From: Agrypnia vestita
Taxonomy: Eukaryota; Arthropoda; Insecta; Trichoptera; Phryganeidae
Direction of reading: 5' to 3'
DNA: 64,000 bases
NCBI GenBank assembly: GCA_016648135.1
Contig: JADDOH010001521.1
Span: forward strand, 124,001 to 188,000
The notes under the pieces were generated by a model. It saw only the letters and a list, made by a program, of their open reading frames with translations, was not told the DNA's origin and made no database searches. Shown here piece after piece: positions 22,174-34,033 of the stretch. The number at the start of each line of letters is the position of its first letter. Positions within the stretch are counted from its first letter, which is position 1. The translations under genes and the position numbers were made by a program.

Positions 22174-23689
22174 GATTTCGGCAAAAAAAGGTCTTTGAGA
22201 TTTTTCAGATTTTAATTCGCCCGATTTTTATTTTAGAGGCATAAATATGATTGTAATTCCAATACATTTTAATTTAAGTTCATCAAAATTATAATCGACC
22301 ATTATTTTTATTTTTGTGAAAAATTATATTTTCTGTTATAATTTACTTTTTTTAACAAATTGGATTTCTGGGCGCTGTTTTGTGAAAAAATTTAACTTCG
22401 GTAAGAATAATAAATATAAATGTAAAAGCTACGCCAATCGTTAATCTGCTGCTTCCAAAGCGTTTCTTAATTTTGCGCACTTTCTTTTTATTTTTTCAAT
22501 TTTACGATTATTTTTTTAAGATACACCACGATTATACTAAGCGGTCGATATTTATGTAGCGGTGCCGTTGCAACGGCTGTAACTACCCTCCTTAACATTT
22601 CATTAGGGTGGAATCTCCATGATGTGTAGTGTGCGGTCAGAAGGGTCGAAAGCCACATCAAGGAATCAATCTTGGTTTTCTCGAGTATTCAACGCCGCTA
22701 AGTAAAATGAGTTGGGTATTTACTCGGCGTCGCTTTGGCTGATGTTCCAAAGACGTTATCTTAAATAAAAGTGTTTGATAAAAATTGAAAAAATTAACAA
22801 AAAAAATTTCGCAAAGTACATGCAAAAAATCTGCCACTATGTAACACGCGAAAAGAGAATTATTATCTGGAAAATAATGACAGTTTTACAACTGATAAAT
22901 GTTTTTGAAAATATTTTGTATTTTTGGAATCATTTTATAAAAAGCATATAAAATTGTAATGTTTTGCTCTGGTTACAGAATCAATCACAAATATCTTTTC
23001 AAATATGTTCTCGTAGTGCTATTTAGTGGCAGTTTCGTATCTACACCCCTCAAGTCATGCTTTGAAACAATGTTCAGTATTGCTTATTTCGACCCTTTTT
23101 CCCCTTTACACCTCCTTCATCGTACACCTACCTGCTGTGTGAGAGTAGTGTCAAGATCACGAAATCGTCGAGTGAGTATTATCATGTCGCTATAATCATC
23201 GAATTAATTGAATCACCAGTTCACCAAGTATCGTGTCTTTGCAGAATGGTATAAAGTGCTTTGAATTCAATTTTTATATAAAGTAGATAACCAATTACAT
23301 CAAGATCGCAGAGAAATTGAAGGACAAGGAACACTCTCGTGTAGTGAGTTTCGTCTATCATCCGTATTGTCCTTCCTTTCCTTATTGCATTAATTACAGT
23401 CCAATTGGTTAAGTATTCACATCTCCTATAAACAACCTTATTCTTTAAATAACCTTATCCCGTCATTCTTGTATTTCTGTATTTTCAAACATCCATCCCC
23501 GTGTCCCGGCAATTCGCGTCGGGTACAAACAATGGAGTTTTACAATAAACCCATGAGACATATGAATATCTCGAGTCAATAGGCTGGCAGTGCAGTGCAG
23601 TAAAGGACCAGAAAACTGGACATACAGCTGTGCACAAATAACCTCAAAAACTTTTGAAATTTTATTTTTTTCACTAACCAGAAGTACAC
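22174..23689. other. unassigned, with a GC-elevated island
   Basis: Positions 22540-22760 are GC-elevated and non-repetitive in the window. Positions 23080-23180 are pyrimidine-rich with a 78-codon frame lacking known motifs. No gene is called. Confidence 0.35.
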
Positions 23690-24340
23690 TGGAGCTTGGC
23701 TCCGTTATTTGGAACTCACGATATCAGTTACATATTTATAAATAACATTGAACGTATTCAGCGTAAATAATTAAATGATTGACTTATCATAATATTGTTG
23801 CACCTTCTCTAGCTTCTAAATGCAAATGCCTAGATATTAAATTTCTTCATAATATATTAAATACTAATGTGAACTGTCCTGAGTTATTGTTAAGTATTGA
23901 CTTTCATGTACCAACCTGTCGTTCACGACATACAACTCTTTTCTGACCCAAAAACTATAAAACTATAAAACGCGAAAAACTCGGTTATCAGTAGAATCAT
24001 AAACTTTTACTTGCGATACAAGAATTCTCATGGCATAGACTTATTCGCAGACACAAAGTATATTCTTAAGCAAAAATTGAAATAATGATTTTATAGGCAT
24101 TGATCCAACGTACAACGCACATACATACATACTCACACACACACACACACACACACATACACACACACACACACACACACAAACATCACTTTTAAGTAAG
24201 TAATTTTATAGATATTATTGCAAGTGACTAATGAATGTATGGAGCAGATATTATTCAAATGCTTTAATAAATTATTTTGTAATCACACGTAATAACTTCT
24301 TCATGCATTGTAAGCTTTTTACGTTTTTACTGATTCTGTT
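23690..24340 (+). pseudogene. jockey/CR1-like LINE end, copy 2
   Basis: Reads (after frameshifts) APLFGTHDISYIFINNIERI QRK, then blocks matching the SRRKCLD..F and ISRIINL regions of the 12036 copy, a CA-rich 3' UTR and the shared end 'ttcatgcattgtaagctt'. More frame damage than copy 1; 5' truncated. Confidence 0.65.
24128..24181. repeat. (CA)n microsatellite
   Basis: About 50 bases of CA repeats with two interruptions, within the LINE 3' UTR. The equivalent stretch at 12540-12575 is shorter. Confidence 0.9.
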
Positions 24341-24837
24341 GTCCAGCCTTAAGGTTAATACACAAATTGATAAAATATGACTAATAGTACTCAAAATCTA
24401 CAATACAGCTAGCTTCTTATAATTCAGTACAACGTGAAAAGTTAAATACGCAATCTAAATATGCACAGATCTCGTTGAAAAATGTCAGCATTTACGGCAA
24501 AATGTAATTCAACACTAGTACGGCCACTCTATGATGGCACTTTTGACGTTTAGACTTACATGATGTTTCGTAATTAATGACAGCTAAACATTGGAGGACA
24601 AATGCTATACTTTATTGCGCGAACGCCAGAGTAGTGATGTCCATCAACATTAAATATGGAATGAACAAAATGATTGAAAATGTTATAGGATATTGATTGC
24701 CTGTATAATATGCGTAGAATACGCAGAATAAGTATCCAAAATAACACAACAAATCTGACAGATCGATCATGCCCTCTAAATATGATCTTTTTCTATGGCT
24801 TTATTAGAGGGCAAAGAAAACGGCTACAAAACAATAA
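24341..24837. other. unassigned DNA
   Basis: Contains an 11-bp hairpin (tgccctctaa at 24769, ttagagggca at 24804). No gene recognised. Confidence 0.3.
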
Positions 24838-25011
24838 AAGACGGATCAGACTAATGTAGTGAATAGAACCGTGCGACGAATAAAGGAAGATTACGAAAGA
24901 GATATTAGAATCGATAATATTTTAGATAATGACATTATAATTAATTTAGAAAATGATAGCAGCGACGATAGTTCAATGGAGAGTGATAGTAATGGGGATG
25001 AATCAGATTGA
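24838..25011 (+). CDS. unidentified acidic C-terminal coding fragment
   Basis: An open stretch of 57 codons with no internal ATG start. It reads NRTVRRIKEDYERDIRIDNI, LDNDIIINLE and then an acidic/serine tail ending SMESDSNGDESD at a TGA. The composition shift (basic, then acidic/Ser C-terminus) looks like the end of a real protein rather than noise. An AAAAG at 24836-24840 could be a splice acceptor, so this may be a terminal exon or a transposase tail. Family unknown. A 14-base word inside it (accgtgcgacgaat, about 24872) recurs at about 25100. Confidence 0.3.
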   Translation, partial: KTDQTNVVNRTVRRIKEDYERDIRIDNILDNDIIINLENDSSDDSSMESDSNGDESD

Positions 25012-25191
25012 AACATTCAAGTAAATATTTTTATCTAAGAAAAATGTGTTTTATTATTCTTCTATAACCTTTTTTATGTACAAAGACTTTCTCAACTCAC
25101 ACCGTGCGACGAATTTTTTTTTCGACTGAATTTTTTCGTTAACGATTTTAAGTATGTCACAACACTATTACGATCTGTCAAAAATGCCATC

Positions 25192-25575
25192 TTACGATGG
25201 CTCGAGTATAAGGTCGACGAAACCCTTCGGAAGGCAACGCCTCTGGGAATCGTACCTGTGTAGGTACCTACCCAATACGTGACTGATTTGGTTTGACCAT
25301 GAATAGGTACACCTGGATATGGTTCGTACGCAAATATGCTCGGGACAAACAGAACGATTAACCGGATAAAGACGGTAGACCGGATTGTCCCAAACGGTAT
25401 TAAATAAATAATTATAGGACGAAGCCATCCATTTGTAATGATCGTTGCTTAATCCTTCCTCATTCGAGCAGTAATACTCGTTCACTGGGCCGATTATACC
25501 TGGAACACTTCCGTAAATACACGTTATACAGGTTGATATTTGTATTATACAATATATACTGTTCTTATTATCCAC
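25192..25575 (-). CDS. unidentified ORF, possible terminal exon of a cysteine-containing protein
   Basis: Open for 127 codons on the minus strand. The first in-frame start is only GTG, so the true upstream limit may be a splice acceptor (CCAG near 25526) rather than a start codon. The N-terminal part is hydrophobic (IYCIIQISTCITCIYG). The rest has aromatic, polar and Cys content (YYCSNEEG, YLFNTVWDNPVYRLYP, SVCPEHICVRTISRCTY, RRCLP). An AATAAA signal lies about 140 bases past the stop on the same strand (about 25051-25056). I do not recognise the family; it could be a small secreted protein, a decayed gene or chance. Confidence 0.3.
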   Translation of the reverse strand: MDNKNSIYCIIQISTCITCIYGSVPGIIGPVNEYYCSNEEGLSNDHYKWMASSYNYLFNTVWDNPVYRLYPVNRSVCPEHICVRTISRCTYSWSNQISHVLGRYLHRYDSQRRCLPKGFVDLILEPS

Positions 25576-26039
25576 ATTTTATATTTATATACTCAATTAA
25601 TTAATTAATTAATCTTAGAGTTATATAGTGTGTTGTTGTATATCTTTATTATTTTTTGTTCTTACTATATTGTTCAGCTGCTCATCTCGGCACAGGTTCC
25701 TCCTAGTGAGATGAGCGGCTCCATCTTCTATGTCATGTAACAAGATGAAGATAAATAAATAAAAAATATATATAAAATTATCCGCCATTTCAAAATTAAA
25801 TTTGTTAACATGCGTCAAGCCTAAGTGCCGTCACCGTGCATCTTGAACTGTTGTCATAGAAAGAATGCAATATTTACTTATGCTTGGCGTCACGTAGACG
25901 CCATGACAGCTGCGGGCGTTTTTGCGCGAAATTTAAAATAGGTAAACGAAAATGCAATTATTGCGTAAAAACTTCGTTTATTACTGAAATAATATTATTT
26001 TCGGTAATAGTAGACGTGTACCTATATTAAAGAAGATTA
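25576..26039. other. unassigned AT-rich DNA
   Basis: Has an (ATTA)n-like run at 25595-25612. The 65-codon minus frame at 25621 is not convincing. Nothing else seen. Confidence 0.3.
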
Positions 26040-26184
26040 TATATAAATAGATCATTTGTCTAAGACCACAACTTTTATAAACAGTTTATATCATCACCCG
26101 TTGATGACAACATCGGTAGTTGTCGAAACTAGTCGTGTAGTCTTAAACTCATTAGTGGTCTTAGACAAATGATCTATTTATATA
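26040..26184. mobile_element. 145-bp foldback with central hammerhead-like motif
   Basis: 29-base inverted ends: atataaatagatcatttgtc... at 26041 and the mirror ...gacaaatgatctatttatat ending at 26183, a near-perfect match over 'taagaccac'. The only interior is a hammerhead-like motif (26094-26140) and short spacers. It looks like a minimal PLE-derived terminal unit. No coding sequence. Confidence 0.65.
26094..26140 (+). ncRNA. hammerhead-like motif
   Basis: TTGATGA followed by a strong stem II (GACAAC...GTTGTC, using the last two core bases), GAAAC-TA-GT-C. The alternative pairing departs from the canonical core. Same subtype as the 62845-63920 element. Confidence 0.4.
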
Positions 26185-26522
26185 TAATTATAATGTCATT
26201 CCACAAAGTTAACGCCAATTCAATAAATAATATTAAAGAAGGTTATTTCAAAATCTGTTGTCATGCCTATTACATCAATTAGAAAATTTTAAAATAATTC
26301 ATTCATGAAAAATATTAGCCAATATATTCAATACGTAAACAATGTTACTAAAAATAATTGTATGTGTGCAATAGTAGAGTGTATTTTTTTAAATTAAATG
26401 CACCTGATATACAGGTATGGAGCATTCGCTTTTCCCCTACCACTCAGGGCACGATACAAAAAATTGTTGACCATTCGGCATACACTATAAATTTTCTACA
26501 TTACAAAATTGATCCTTTACAC
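26185..26522. other. unassigned AT-rich DNA
   Basis: No feature recognised. Confidence 0.3.
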
Positions 26523-26712
26523 TAGTGATGGTCAAATCATTATTTTAAAGGGTTATACATGGCGCAGTTATTTAATATTAGTGACTGATTGCATCGATGA
26601 TTGGTAACTTAGGTATAACTATAAGCTAGTACCACTAGTTGCCCCGAGAATTGCGATAAACCAATCATCGATATAATCAGACAAAAATCTCAAAGAACGG
26701 TTGGTGTGTCAC
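26523..26712. mobile_element. hAT-type MITE
   Basis: Begins TAGTGATGGTCAAA and ends near 'aacggttggtgtgtcac'. Interior 'cgatgattggtaact' and 'caatcatcg' match the copy at 55670-55861. The target duplication is unclear and the right end is approximate. Confidence 0.45.
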
Positions 26713-26999
26713 CTTTTAGAAAAAATATCATTATTGCTTCTGAATTTCAATGATTAATAATTTTGTTTGGTGTTATGCTGTCCCTAATCTCTAGAATAGT
26801 CTGAAAACCAAAAAAACTAAGTTTCATTATCAAATCAACGCATATTAAAGCAGTATACACATTTAAATTTAATTTAATTACTAAGAAATAGATATTTAAA
26901 AAATATTCCAACAATATATGTGTACGTATGTATGTTTTTAGAACACATTACTGTATTTTGTCCACAGAGGGATAATCATTAATTAAGATTTATTATATT

Positions 27000-27330
27000 A
27001 GTCTCTCAGAGACGAAGGTATTTATATGGAAAACATGTACGGAAGTTTATACAGGATGACCAAGTGATCGCATTACACTATGCAACGTTCACCAATTCCA
27101 TCGTTTCAACAATTACACATTATCAATTTTTTTTTAAAGTTGTATTATGTTTTTTATCTCTGTCTTCTTTCAAGTATTTGAAGCGAATATGCTATAGCCA
27201 TACATGGTAAAAAGTAGCCATTTATTGCCATTAGCAATTTCCATGATATAGTAATACATAGTTATACCGCTGGTAATGATAGCTCTATATTTTTAACTTT
27301 CAAAAATTTCCCTCTACGGATAAAATCCAG
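27000..27330. mobile_element. MITE-A, partial
   Basis: Left inverted end gtctctcagagacgaaggta, then 'gtacggaagttta', 'caagtgatcgcattacac', 'caacgttcaccaattccatc'. The right end is not found. Confidence 0.55.
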
Positions 27331-27974
27331 CAATTGTACATACATATATAAATATTCTCAATATTTTTGTTCAGTGTTACGCTTCTCCAGAACATTCTGT
27401 ATACCATATGTAAAAAAAACTTAAATAAAAAATCTTTAAAGATTGTCTTTTGTTCGTGAAATCAACTCACATTAAATAGTGTGTTTAAATTAAACTTAGT
27501 TTTTCATAAGATAATAAAAATATATTCGGAGGGATTGGCGCAGTGAAAGCTTAACCTCATAAAAAAACCCAAATGAAAAAAGATGAAATACAATTTAAGT
27601 GTTCTTGATTGAAAGTCTGTTTTCCATCCCTTTTAATATGATTCGTTCGTCTCACCCCCGACACGTTCTGTATCCAGATCAATCATAAAACGTTTATGAA
27701 ATAAAAATACGGAAAATTTGAGGCGCTGAAATATTAGTGGATGGGGTGTATTAGAGGTTGGTAGCGAGGAACGAGGGAGGAGAATATAAATGTTTGCTGC
27801 GCCGAGCTGCTGATATTAAAATTTATAGATGATTGTCAGGTCTTTTCTGCCTTTCTTTGGTGATGTATTAGAAAAAAGTACTTGCGTTTGCACGTTTGAA
27901 TTTGACACGTAAAATATTGAATGTAGCGAATTAAATGAATATAAAAAAAACAGATGTTGTTTTTATGTAGCAGG
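27331..27974. other. non-coding, with a GC-elevated island
   Basis: Positions 27640-27850 are single-copy-looking and less AT-rich than neighbours. Possible conserved non-coding DNA; inferred only. Confidence 0.3.
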
Positions 27975-28560
27975 CCAGTATTAAAATAAAACACAAATCA
28001 CTTTGTTTTCACCACTTTATTTGATATAAAATCTACATGTTTCGAGAACTGTGTTCTTTTCTTAAGGATTGTTTGTGTACTAAAATTGAAATATAGATAA
28101 ACCATGTAAGTGTGATATGTCGAAGAGGAGGATGAAGGGAGGGAGGGGTGTCGTAGGTGTTAATTAGAAAATGTCATTGGAAGGGGATGGATTCTTAAGT
28201 GGAAATTTATTCTGTATTAGGTTGTGCACATATTTGGTATGGTTATTTATTATATTTGAATTAATATTGACACTTTTCCTAACTTCAAGTATTTCTAGAT
28301 TATTTATCTGTGGGATCTTATAACTAGCATGTAAAAATTTAAAACCTTTATTAATATTAAATGAATGGTCATATTCTATTAAGTGTTTTGAAAATTCCGA
28401 CTCAACGTTGCTAGTTAAAGCTTTGATGTGTTCTTTAAACCTAATTTCAAAGTTTTTTTTTGTTTTCCCAATATATCAATGATCACAATCGTTACAACTA
28501 AGCTTATGCATTTCTGATTTCATGATAAGATCATCGTTGTCTTAAAGTATGTATTTTTTT
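27975..28560 (-). mobile_element. Penelope-like element, reverse half of a tail-to-tail pair
   Basis: Minus-strand order: GIY-YIG domain remnant (28541-28164), a non-coding stretch, then a hammerhead-like relic at 28029-28070 (core CTTAAGA, stem II GAAC...GTTC, GAAAC-AT-GT-A, with stem I AATC/GATT). A second, plus-strand PLE tail starts immediately at 28565. No reverse transcriptase remains. Confidence 0.7.
28164..28541 (-). pseudogene. GIY-YIG endonuclease of a Penelope-like element
   Basis: About 125 codons with one in-frame TGA. It keeps the C-x2-C pair (SCNDCDH), YIGKTKKNFEIRFKEH including the catalytic-type arginine region, and the H-x5-H pair (KHLIEYDH), the layout of the PLE endonuclease. 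The GIY strand is degraded (EMHKLSC). The C-terminal half reads INNLEILEVRKSVNIN. In the family this domain nicks target DNA during retrotransposition. This copy is dead (stop codon, 5' truncation). Confidence 0.75.
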
Positions 28561-28564
28561 AAAT

Positions 28565-28870
28565 TTGTTACTATTATAAAAGACCAGCTGAATTGAATAG
28601 GGTTTTTAAATTATTGATAATGAACAGTTTAGAAACCGTTAAAATCCAAAAGAACTTGAATTCTGAGAAAACACTCATAAACAACATCATATTATTACTA
28701 AAGTCTCCGCTTCTCTGTATCTTCCCCTTCACCACACAAAAAATCAACCTCACTCCTCCGCGACCCGTGTCTCTAATCAAATATTTTCAGAATTTCTGTA
28801 ATTAGGTTAATTATACATTTGATGATGAGAGGGACTGCTCCTCTCAAAACTATAGTCGAGTTAAATTTAA
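28565..28870 (+). mobile_element. Penelope-like element tail, forward half
   Basis: The coding remnant 28593-28805 reads VFKLLIMNSLETVKIQKNLN and ILLLKSPLLCIFPF..., matching the C-terminus at 63620-63816. At 28816-28860 a hammerhead relic follows: TGATGA, stem GAGAGG...CCTCTC, AAAAC for GAAAC. Together with 27975-28560 this forms a tail-to-tail arrangement. Confidence 0.6.
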
Positions 28871-31152
28871 CTGAACGTGTGTGCACTGCAAAGTTAAATT
28901 TAGCTACCGATAGAAATCGACATGTGCACATCAGTTAGTACGAAAACTGATGATAAACAGGGGACATTAATACAATATTAATGTGGAACGATATATTTTA
29001 TTTGTACTTACCTGAAAGGTGGGGAACGAGAAGAGGATAACCCTCCCATATTTCTGTGTTTACTCCTGTTCCCCTGCAGAAAACTACACAGAAACTGCGT
29101 CCTCCTGGGAACCAATAAAACACGTCGTGTTGGCGGTTAGGCCTCCGATAAGCCTGCTGTGTTTATACATCGGATTCCTCGCTTACAAGTAAGGTGGAGA
29201 TTTTTCCAGGTTTAACAATCTGCTTTCAGGTTTTCAATCATATTACCCCCATATTTTATTTTATTTTTTACCATGTTGTAATTTATTTTCATTTTTACAT
29301 GTTTGAGATTTATTTTAATTTTAATTTGCTAAAGTTAATTCTTACAACGATATTATTTATTTTAATTTAAACGGTGTCTTTATAAATATTTCAGCTATAT
29401 CATTTTTATTTTAGTTACCAGGTTAAGATATCATTTTCTTTTCATTTTGTTTAAATTTATTCATATTTTAATCATGTTTTAAGATGTTTTGATTTTCGCC
29501 ATATTCAAATTTACATTAAGCATACTTTTTTCAACATAGTTTTAATTTTATTATTTTTTATTATGTCCGAATCTATTTTTCTGTTTCTAGTATTTTTTGA
29601 ATATTGTTCTTCGATCTGTTTTATTTTTTAATCTTGTTTTAATTTTTTTAATTTCACCTTTTTTAGATTTTTTTTTACTTTAATTGTGTTAACCATTTTG
29701 GCATGATGTAATGTACTTTTGTTTTGACCGTGTTTTAATTTATTTTTACCATTCCTCATTTTTTTACTTTCCTTAAACCAAAGGCATAATGCTTTGTTTA
29801 AAAATATTTGGAATATTGTTGAAACAAGTATTCTATATATGCATCTAAATTAAAAATATAAGAATACAATTTTCTCATTATGTGTCGTGTATGTGGAAAA
29901 ATAAATAATTTTCGAGCATATTGCATATTTTTGTGGCAATATTCTTACATAAGTAGGTAATTTTAAGGTTGATTTTTATTGTATTTAATAAATAAAAACA
30001 TTTTATTTAAATAAATACATGTTTTTACAATGGTTTTTCTCTTCTACATGAGTAATATAACTTATTAGTAGAGTAGGAGAGGAGTATAATTATGTTTTAA
30101 ATACATTGATTTGTAAGTAGTACATACTAAGTACCTACCTATATATAAGAAGAAAAAAAACTAAAATGCGATAGTCATAAAGCAATTATATGAGACAACA
30201 GTAAAGTTAAGTTATAATTAGCAAAAAAATTTAAAATGAATATACCTAGTGTGGAGAAATTTTATTTTAGGTTTATACATTTTTTTTATATTTACTCATC
30301 TATTTTCAAGGTATAAATAAATATCTGTGGTGCTAAAACTATAGGTCGCAAATTACATATACATGTATTCAAGAATGGCTAACATAATATTAACGAACTA
30401 TGTTAAATATTTAATGGATTTAATATGCCGTTTGATGCCAATATAGTGCAGGTAATATATGACAGAGAGCGAGATAATTAAATTCTGATTACTGGACAGA
30501 TTCAATTGACAATGAAGTTCATGAAACCCGAGTATTATATTCCTCGTTCATATATTATCCACTTACAGAATATTTGAAATATTATGCATCAATTCTAAAA
30601 ATTAAGCGGATTAAATAATATACGGTTTGATATACAAAAAATATTTGGAGAATACAAATGATATTAAAAAAGATTTCTGTAAAACTGAGGAAGAGACTCG
30701 TTTCTAGGTATTCAAATATAAAGAAGAAAATCAAAAATACTCAGACTAAATCGCATAGAACTAAAAAAAACTAATTTCGAATGTCCGTCTGTTTGTCCGT
30801 AACTTGTTGGAATCAGGCTGGAATAACAACAACACTGCTGATGACTAGCCTCTAATGAGGCCCGGGCGCCCAAGTGTTTCATGTCGATCAGCGCGCGGCT
30901 CAGGTTACACTCACGGGTTATTATTAATTATTATTCTTTTTAAGAGATCAGTGATTTTTCCTACTGGGATGACATGTTTTAAGAAACGGAGGGTAATGAT
31001 TTATAAGTACATTTATACCTATGTTTGGGGCTGAAATATGCTCGAAACCTTCGAAATGTTCTTTTGTCATCGTGTACCGTATATTCCATGAAGCAGCTGA
31101 AAGAATGCAATTAAGTCCTAGTGATATTGGGGGGTCGAAATCATAAGAAAAA
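28871..31152. other. unassigned; T-rich tract 29240-29800
   Basis: 28870-29220 is GC-elevated with small inverted words (tttctgtgt / acacagaaa) but no open frame. 29240-29800 is T-rich low-complexity DNA ('attttatttt' words). 29800-31150 is AT-rich with no genes seen. A short GC-rich patch lies at 30840-30920. Confidence 0.35.
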
Positions 31153-31425
31153 GTGAGAAAAAAAAGAGAAAAAAACTTTCTAAACTTACTAGAGAATTAC
31201 GCCCTATTTGTACCAAACAACTATTTGCGTAATCGAGGTCTTGCATTATATCATGTTTCAAAATGCAGAACGGATGTAACAAATAGGCACACCATAACGC
31301 GTAATGCTCAACTTTTAAACGTTCTGAGCGAAGCCGATGTATTTAAAAACAACATTAAAAGCATCAAACAGAAGATCGCTTATACTAAAAGGTACTCAAC
31401 TCATAAATTGCAAGGTATATAGTGC
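31153..31425 (+). pseudogene. LINE C-terminal fragment
   Basis: Open 89-codon stretch: NFLNLLENYALFVPNNYLRN, CRTDVTNRHTITRNAQLLN, ADVFKNNIKSIKQKI and a stop. The R(T/N)...R......LN....DVF...IKS.K pattern is like the extreme C-terminus of jockey/CR1-type polymerases. The diverged copy at 20866-21085 supports a repeat origin. Clade not certain. Confidence 0.5.
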
Positions 31426-33110
31426 AATTTTTGATGAAATGACTAAAAAAAGAAATTTTCAAGAATTCCGCAGGCAGGTACTACAAAAATGCACGCAGCA
31501 GGAAACTTAATCCTCCGCACTTTGAGTTTGTTACCAAATTATAAGAAAACAGCCTGGAGAGACTCGTGATCATTCGGAATTCTTCGGAATCTCCATTTCA
31601 AGTACTCATACTCATATACCGTATATAAATATGATATAGATATTAAATGATAATATATTATATATAGATATATATTATACATTACATATATATACATATA
31701 TACTCATTTTGTAACTACTCGATAATAGAGTATTTTAAAAATACTCGAGTAATTTTCCTACATTACAAATAATGAAATAATAAAAAAAATATTTGGTATA
31801 TAACACAGCCATGAGAATTTCTTACATGGCTCATAACTTCAGCAGACAAATTTCAAGAATTTTCGCATTCAATTGGAAACAGCGCGACAGACAGGGAAAT
31901 GCGGAAAGTGAAAAAAGAAAAGTCTTTATTCAGCACTGGACGCAGATCGACGGAAAACAAAAATTTATCGTGAAAATGCACGAAAAGAAAAGTTTTGTAG
32001 CTTTAACAGAATTATCGCAGTCCGCTTGTCTATGAATGCTTAAAAGGCTTTGAGTCTAAATGGAATTATTATCGTAAAGCTAAATAAATTCCAAGTGGAT
32101 TTTTATCATAAATGAAATGTGACTATTTTTCAAAATCATTTACCATTATAGTTTATCAATCTTAGCAATTGGTTATATTTTTAATGTGTAAAAGTAATTA
32201 TATAATTTATTTAATTTAAAAATTCTCCTTTAAAAAAAAGGTCGCCCGTTCGTATTTTAAGAAAATTTGATAATTCTTTGCAATGCGATAAATCAGTTAT
32301 ATTTCAATTTAAACAGAACCAAAAAAAAATGAGTGCTATACGATTCGTATATGATTAATTTTAAACAGGATCTGTTCTGAATATTGAAAAATCGTTGAAA
32401 ACCTGCTAAGCTTTCTAAAGCTTATATCAAAATTGAATGAAATAAGTTCTGTGTATTATATTCAGTTTCCTACACTTGTAGCAAAAGCAATAATGGCTGT
32501 TTTACCGGTGCTTTCACCCATATGTTATTCGATCAAAAATTTTACAATACACATAACGCTAGGTGTAAATTCTTAAATGGAAATAAAGCGTGATTCAAAT
32601 GAATTGAGATTGAAAACAACGCTGCTCAATATACCCGGCCAAATTTAATACGCGCCACAATAATTTGACAAAACAAAAAACTCCTAGAATATCTTGAATC
32701 CTTAATTACTTCTTATAAATGTGCATCTAATATGAGGTATTTTTTAAAATATACATCTTCGTAAAAGCACGAAAAACACTATCTTCTAACACAGACAGAA
32801 ATTCAAAAAAGCAGCCTGAAATGGCTAAACCTACCAGATATAATACATCCCTATCACTTTATCACACACAAAATAATAATTGCAATCTTTATATTATTGT
32901 TATTAATATTATTGTGCACACAACTGTCCTTGCAATTAACTGTTATGGATAACAATTTAAAATTTAAGTACCTATAATATATTTTACCTCAAATCTTATT
33001 AATTTTCAATAACGGAGGATCTTCCTGAATATGGTTCATTCTGAAGTCATTTATTGATAAAACATTTTTGAACCATGGCTTTTAAAAATAGTATGCGGTT
33101 CATTTTTGTT
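31426..33110. other. unassigned AT-rich DNA
   Basis: 31620-31740 is an AT-only, palindrome-rich stretch. 31850-32035 is less AT-rich and holds an 80-codon frame without known motifs. Nothing else recognised. Confidence 0.3.
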
Positions 33111-33402
33111 TTTACTCCCTTTCTTTTAACTCGTGGTGTCTGCTTGTCTATTGTCTGCCGAAAAAACTTTGGATCAATTGTTAACCCTTTTTCCGTGATC
33201 CAATCGAGCTGAAACTTTGTAGGCTGCAGACTCGTGGTGACGATAAAAATGATGTAATAAATTTTCGTAAAAATGTTAATAATTATGGTATAATTTTGGA
33301 TTTTTCGAAATTTTAACGATTAATATATTGTTTAATGTAGGCGCGAAACCTGTTTCAATGAGAAAGGGAGTGTAATAATAACTTGGTTTTTATGGGTTAG
33401 TT
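33111..33402 (+). repeat. element B, short copy
   Basis: Left end tactccctttcttttaactc and right end 'gaaagggagtgtaataataacttggtttttatgggttag' are shared with 59361-59896 and (reversed) 61562-62106. The 'ccgtgatccaatcgagctga' block is common to all three. Interior deletion relative to the ~540-bp copies. Confidence 0.55.
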
Positions 33403-34033
33403 TTTTAAGCATCTTCTCCAAGTGTTACACGTATATTGTACGACACACCTCTGCAATCTTTGACAAATTTTTGAATTAAAAAAGCAAGCAAACGAACAAT
33501 TTGTAAGGATGAAAAATTACAGAGTGTAACAGATAATGCCAAGAGTTGTATGTGATGCGCAGAAACCTAGGGGAAAGATAAGTCTCAAAAATATTCCATG
33601 CATCGAGCTCAAACGAAAATCACGCAAGTTTTTTTGTTTACCTGATATTTTACAAGGGTGACATACCCGTTAGGTTGTACAAAAAAATTTCGTACGCTTC
33701 GGATGGCAGGTTATCCAGTGAAAAATAATATCGTACTGCCAGTTAGTTTTGAAAGGATAAATAATTGGTTTATATTTGTGTTTTAGGTTTTTAGACGCTG
33801 TCCTAGCATGATCAAGTAGATCGCAGAGGCGTGAAGTGAGATCATTAAAGCTTAAATTTTTCCTGGATATATATTTAAAAAAAAATCTAAGAAATATATA
33901 TATTACAATATTTCATAATATTCTGTCAGATAAATATTGAATTTCAATATATATTTACAAAAAAGTCATGCTTCAATGTTCTCAGTGTATACGCGCCTGG
34001 TAGATTGGATGTCAGAGGATATACTTACTTACT
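33403..34033. other. unassigned DNA
   Basis: No feature recognised apart from AT-rich runs. Confidence 0.3.

Noticed and set aside
29005..29110. Possible U1-like snRNA or exon (acttacctg at 29010)
   Set aside because: Only the nine-base start resembles U1; the following sequence does not match snRNA structure, and no exon could be supported.
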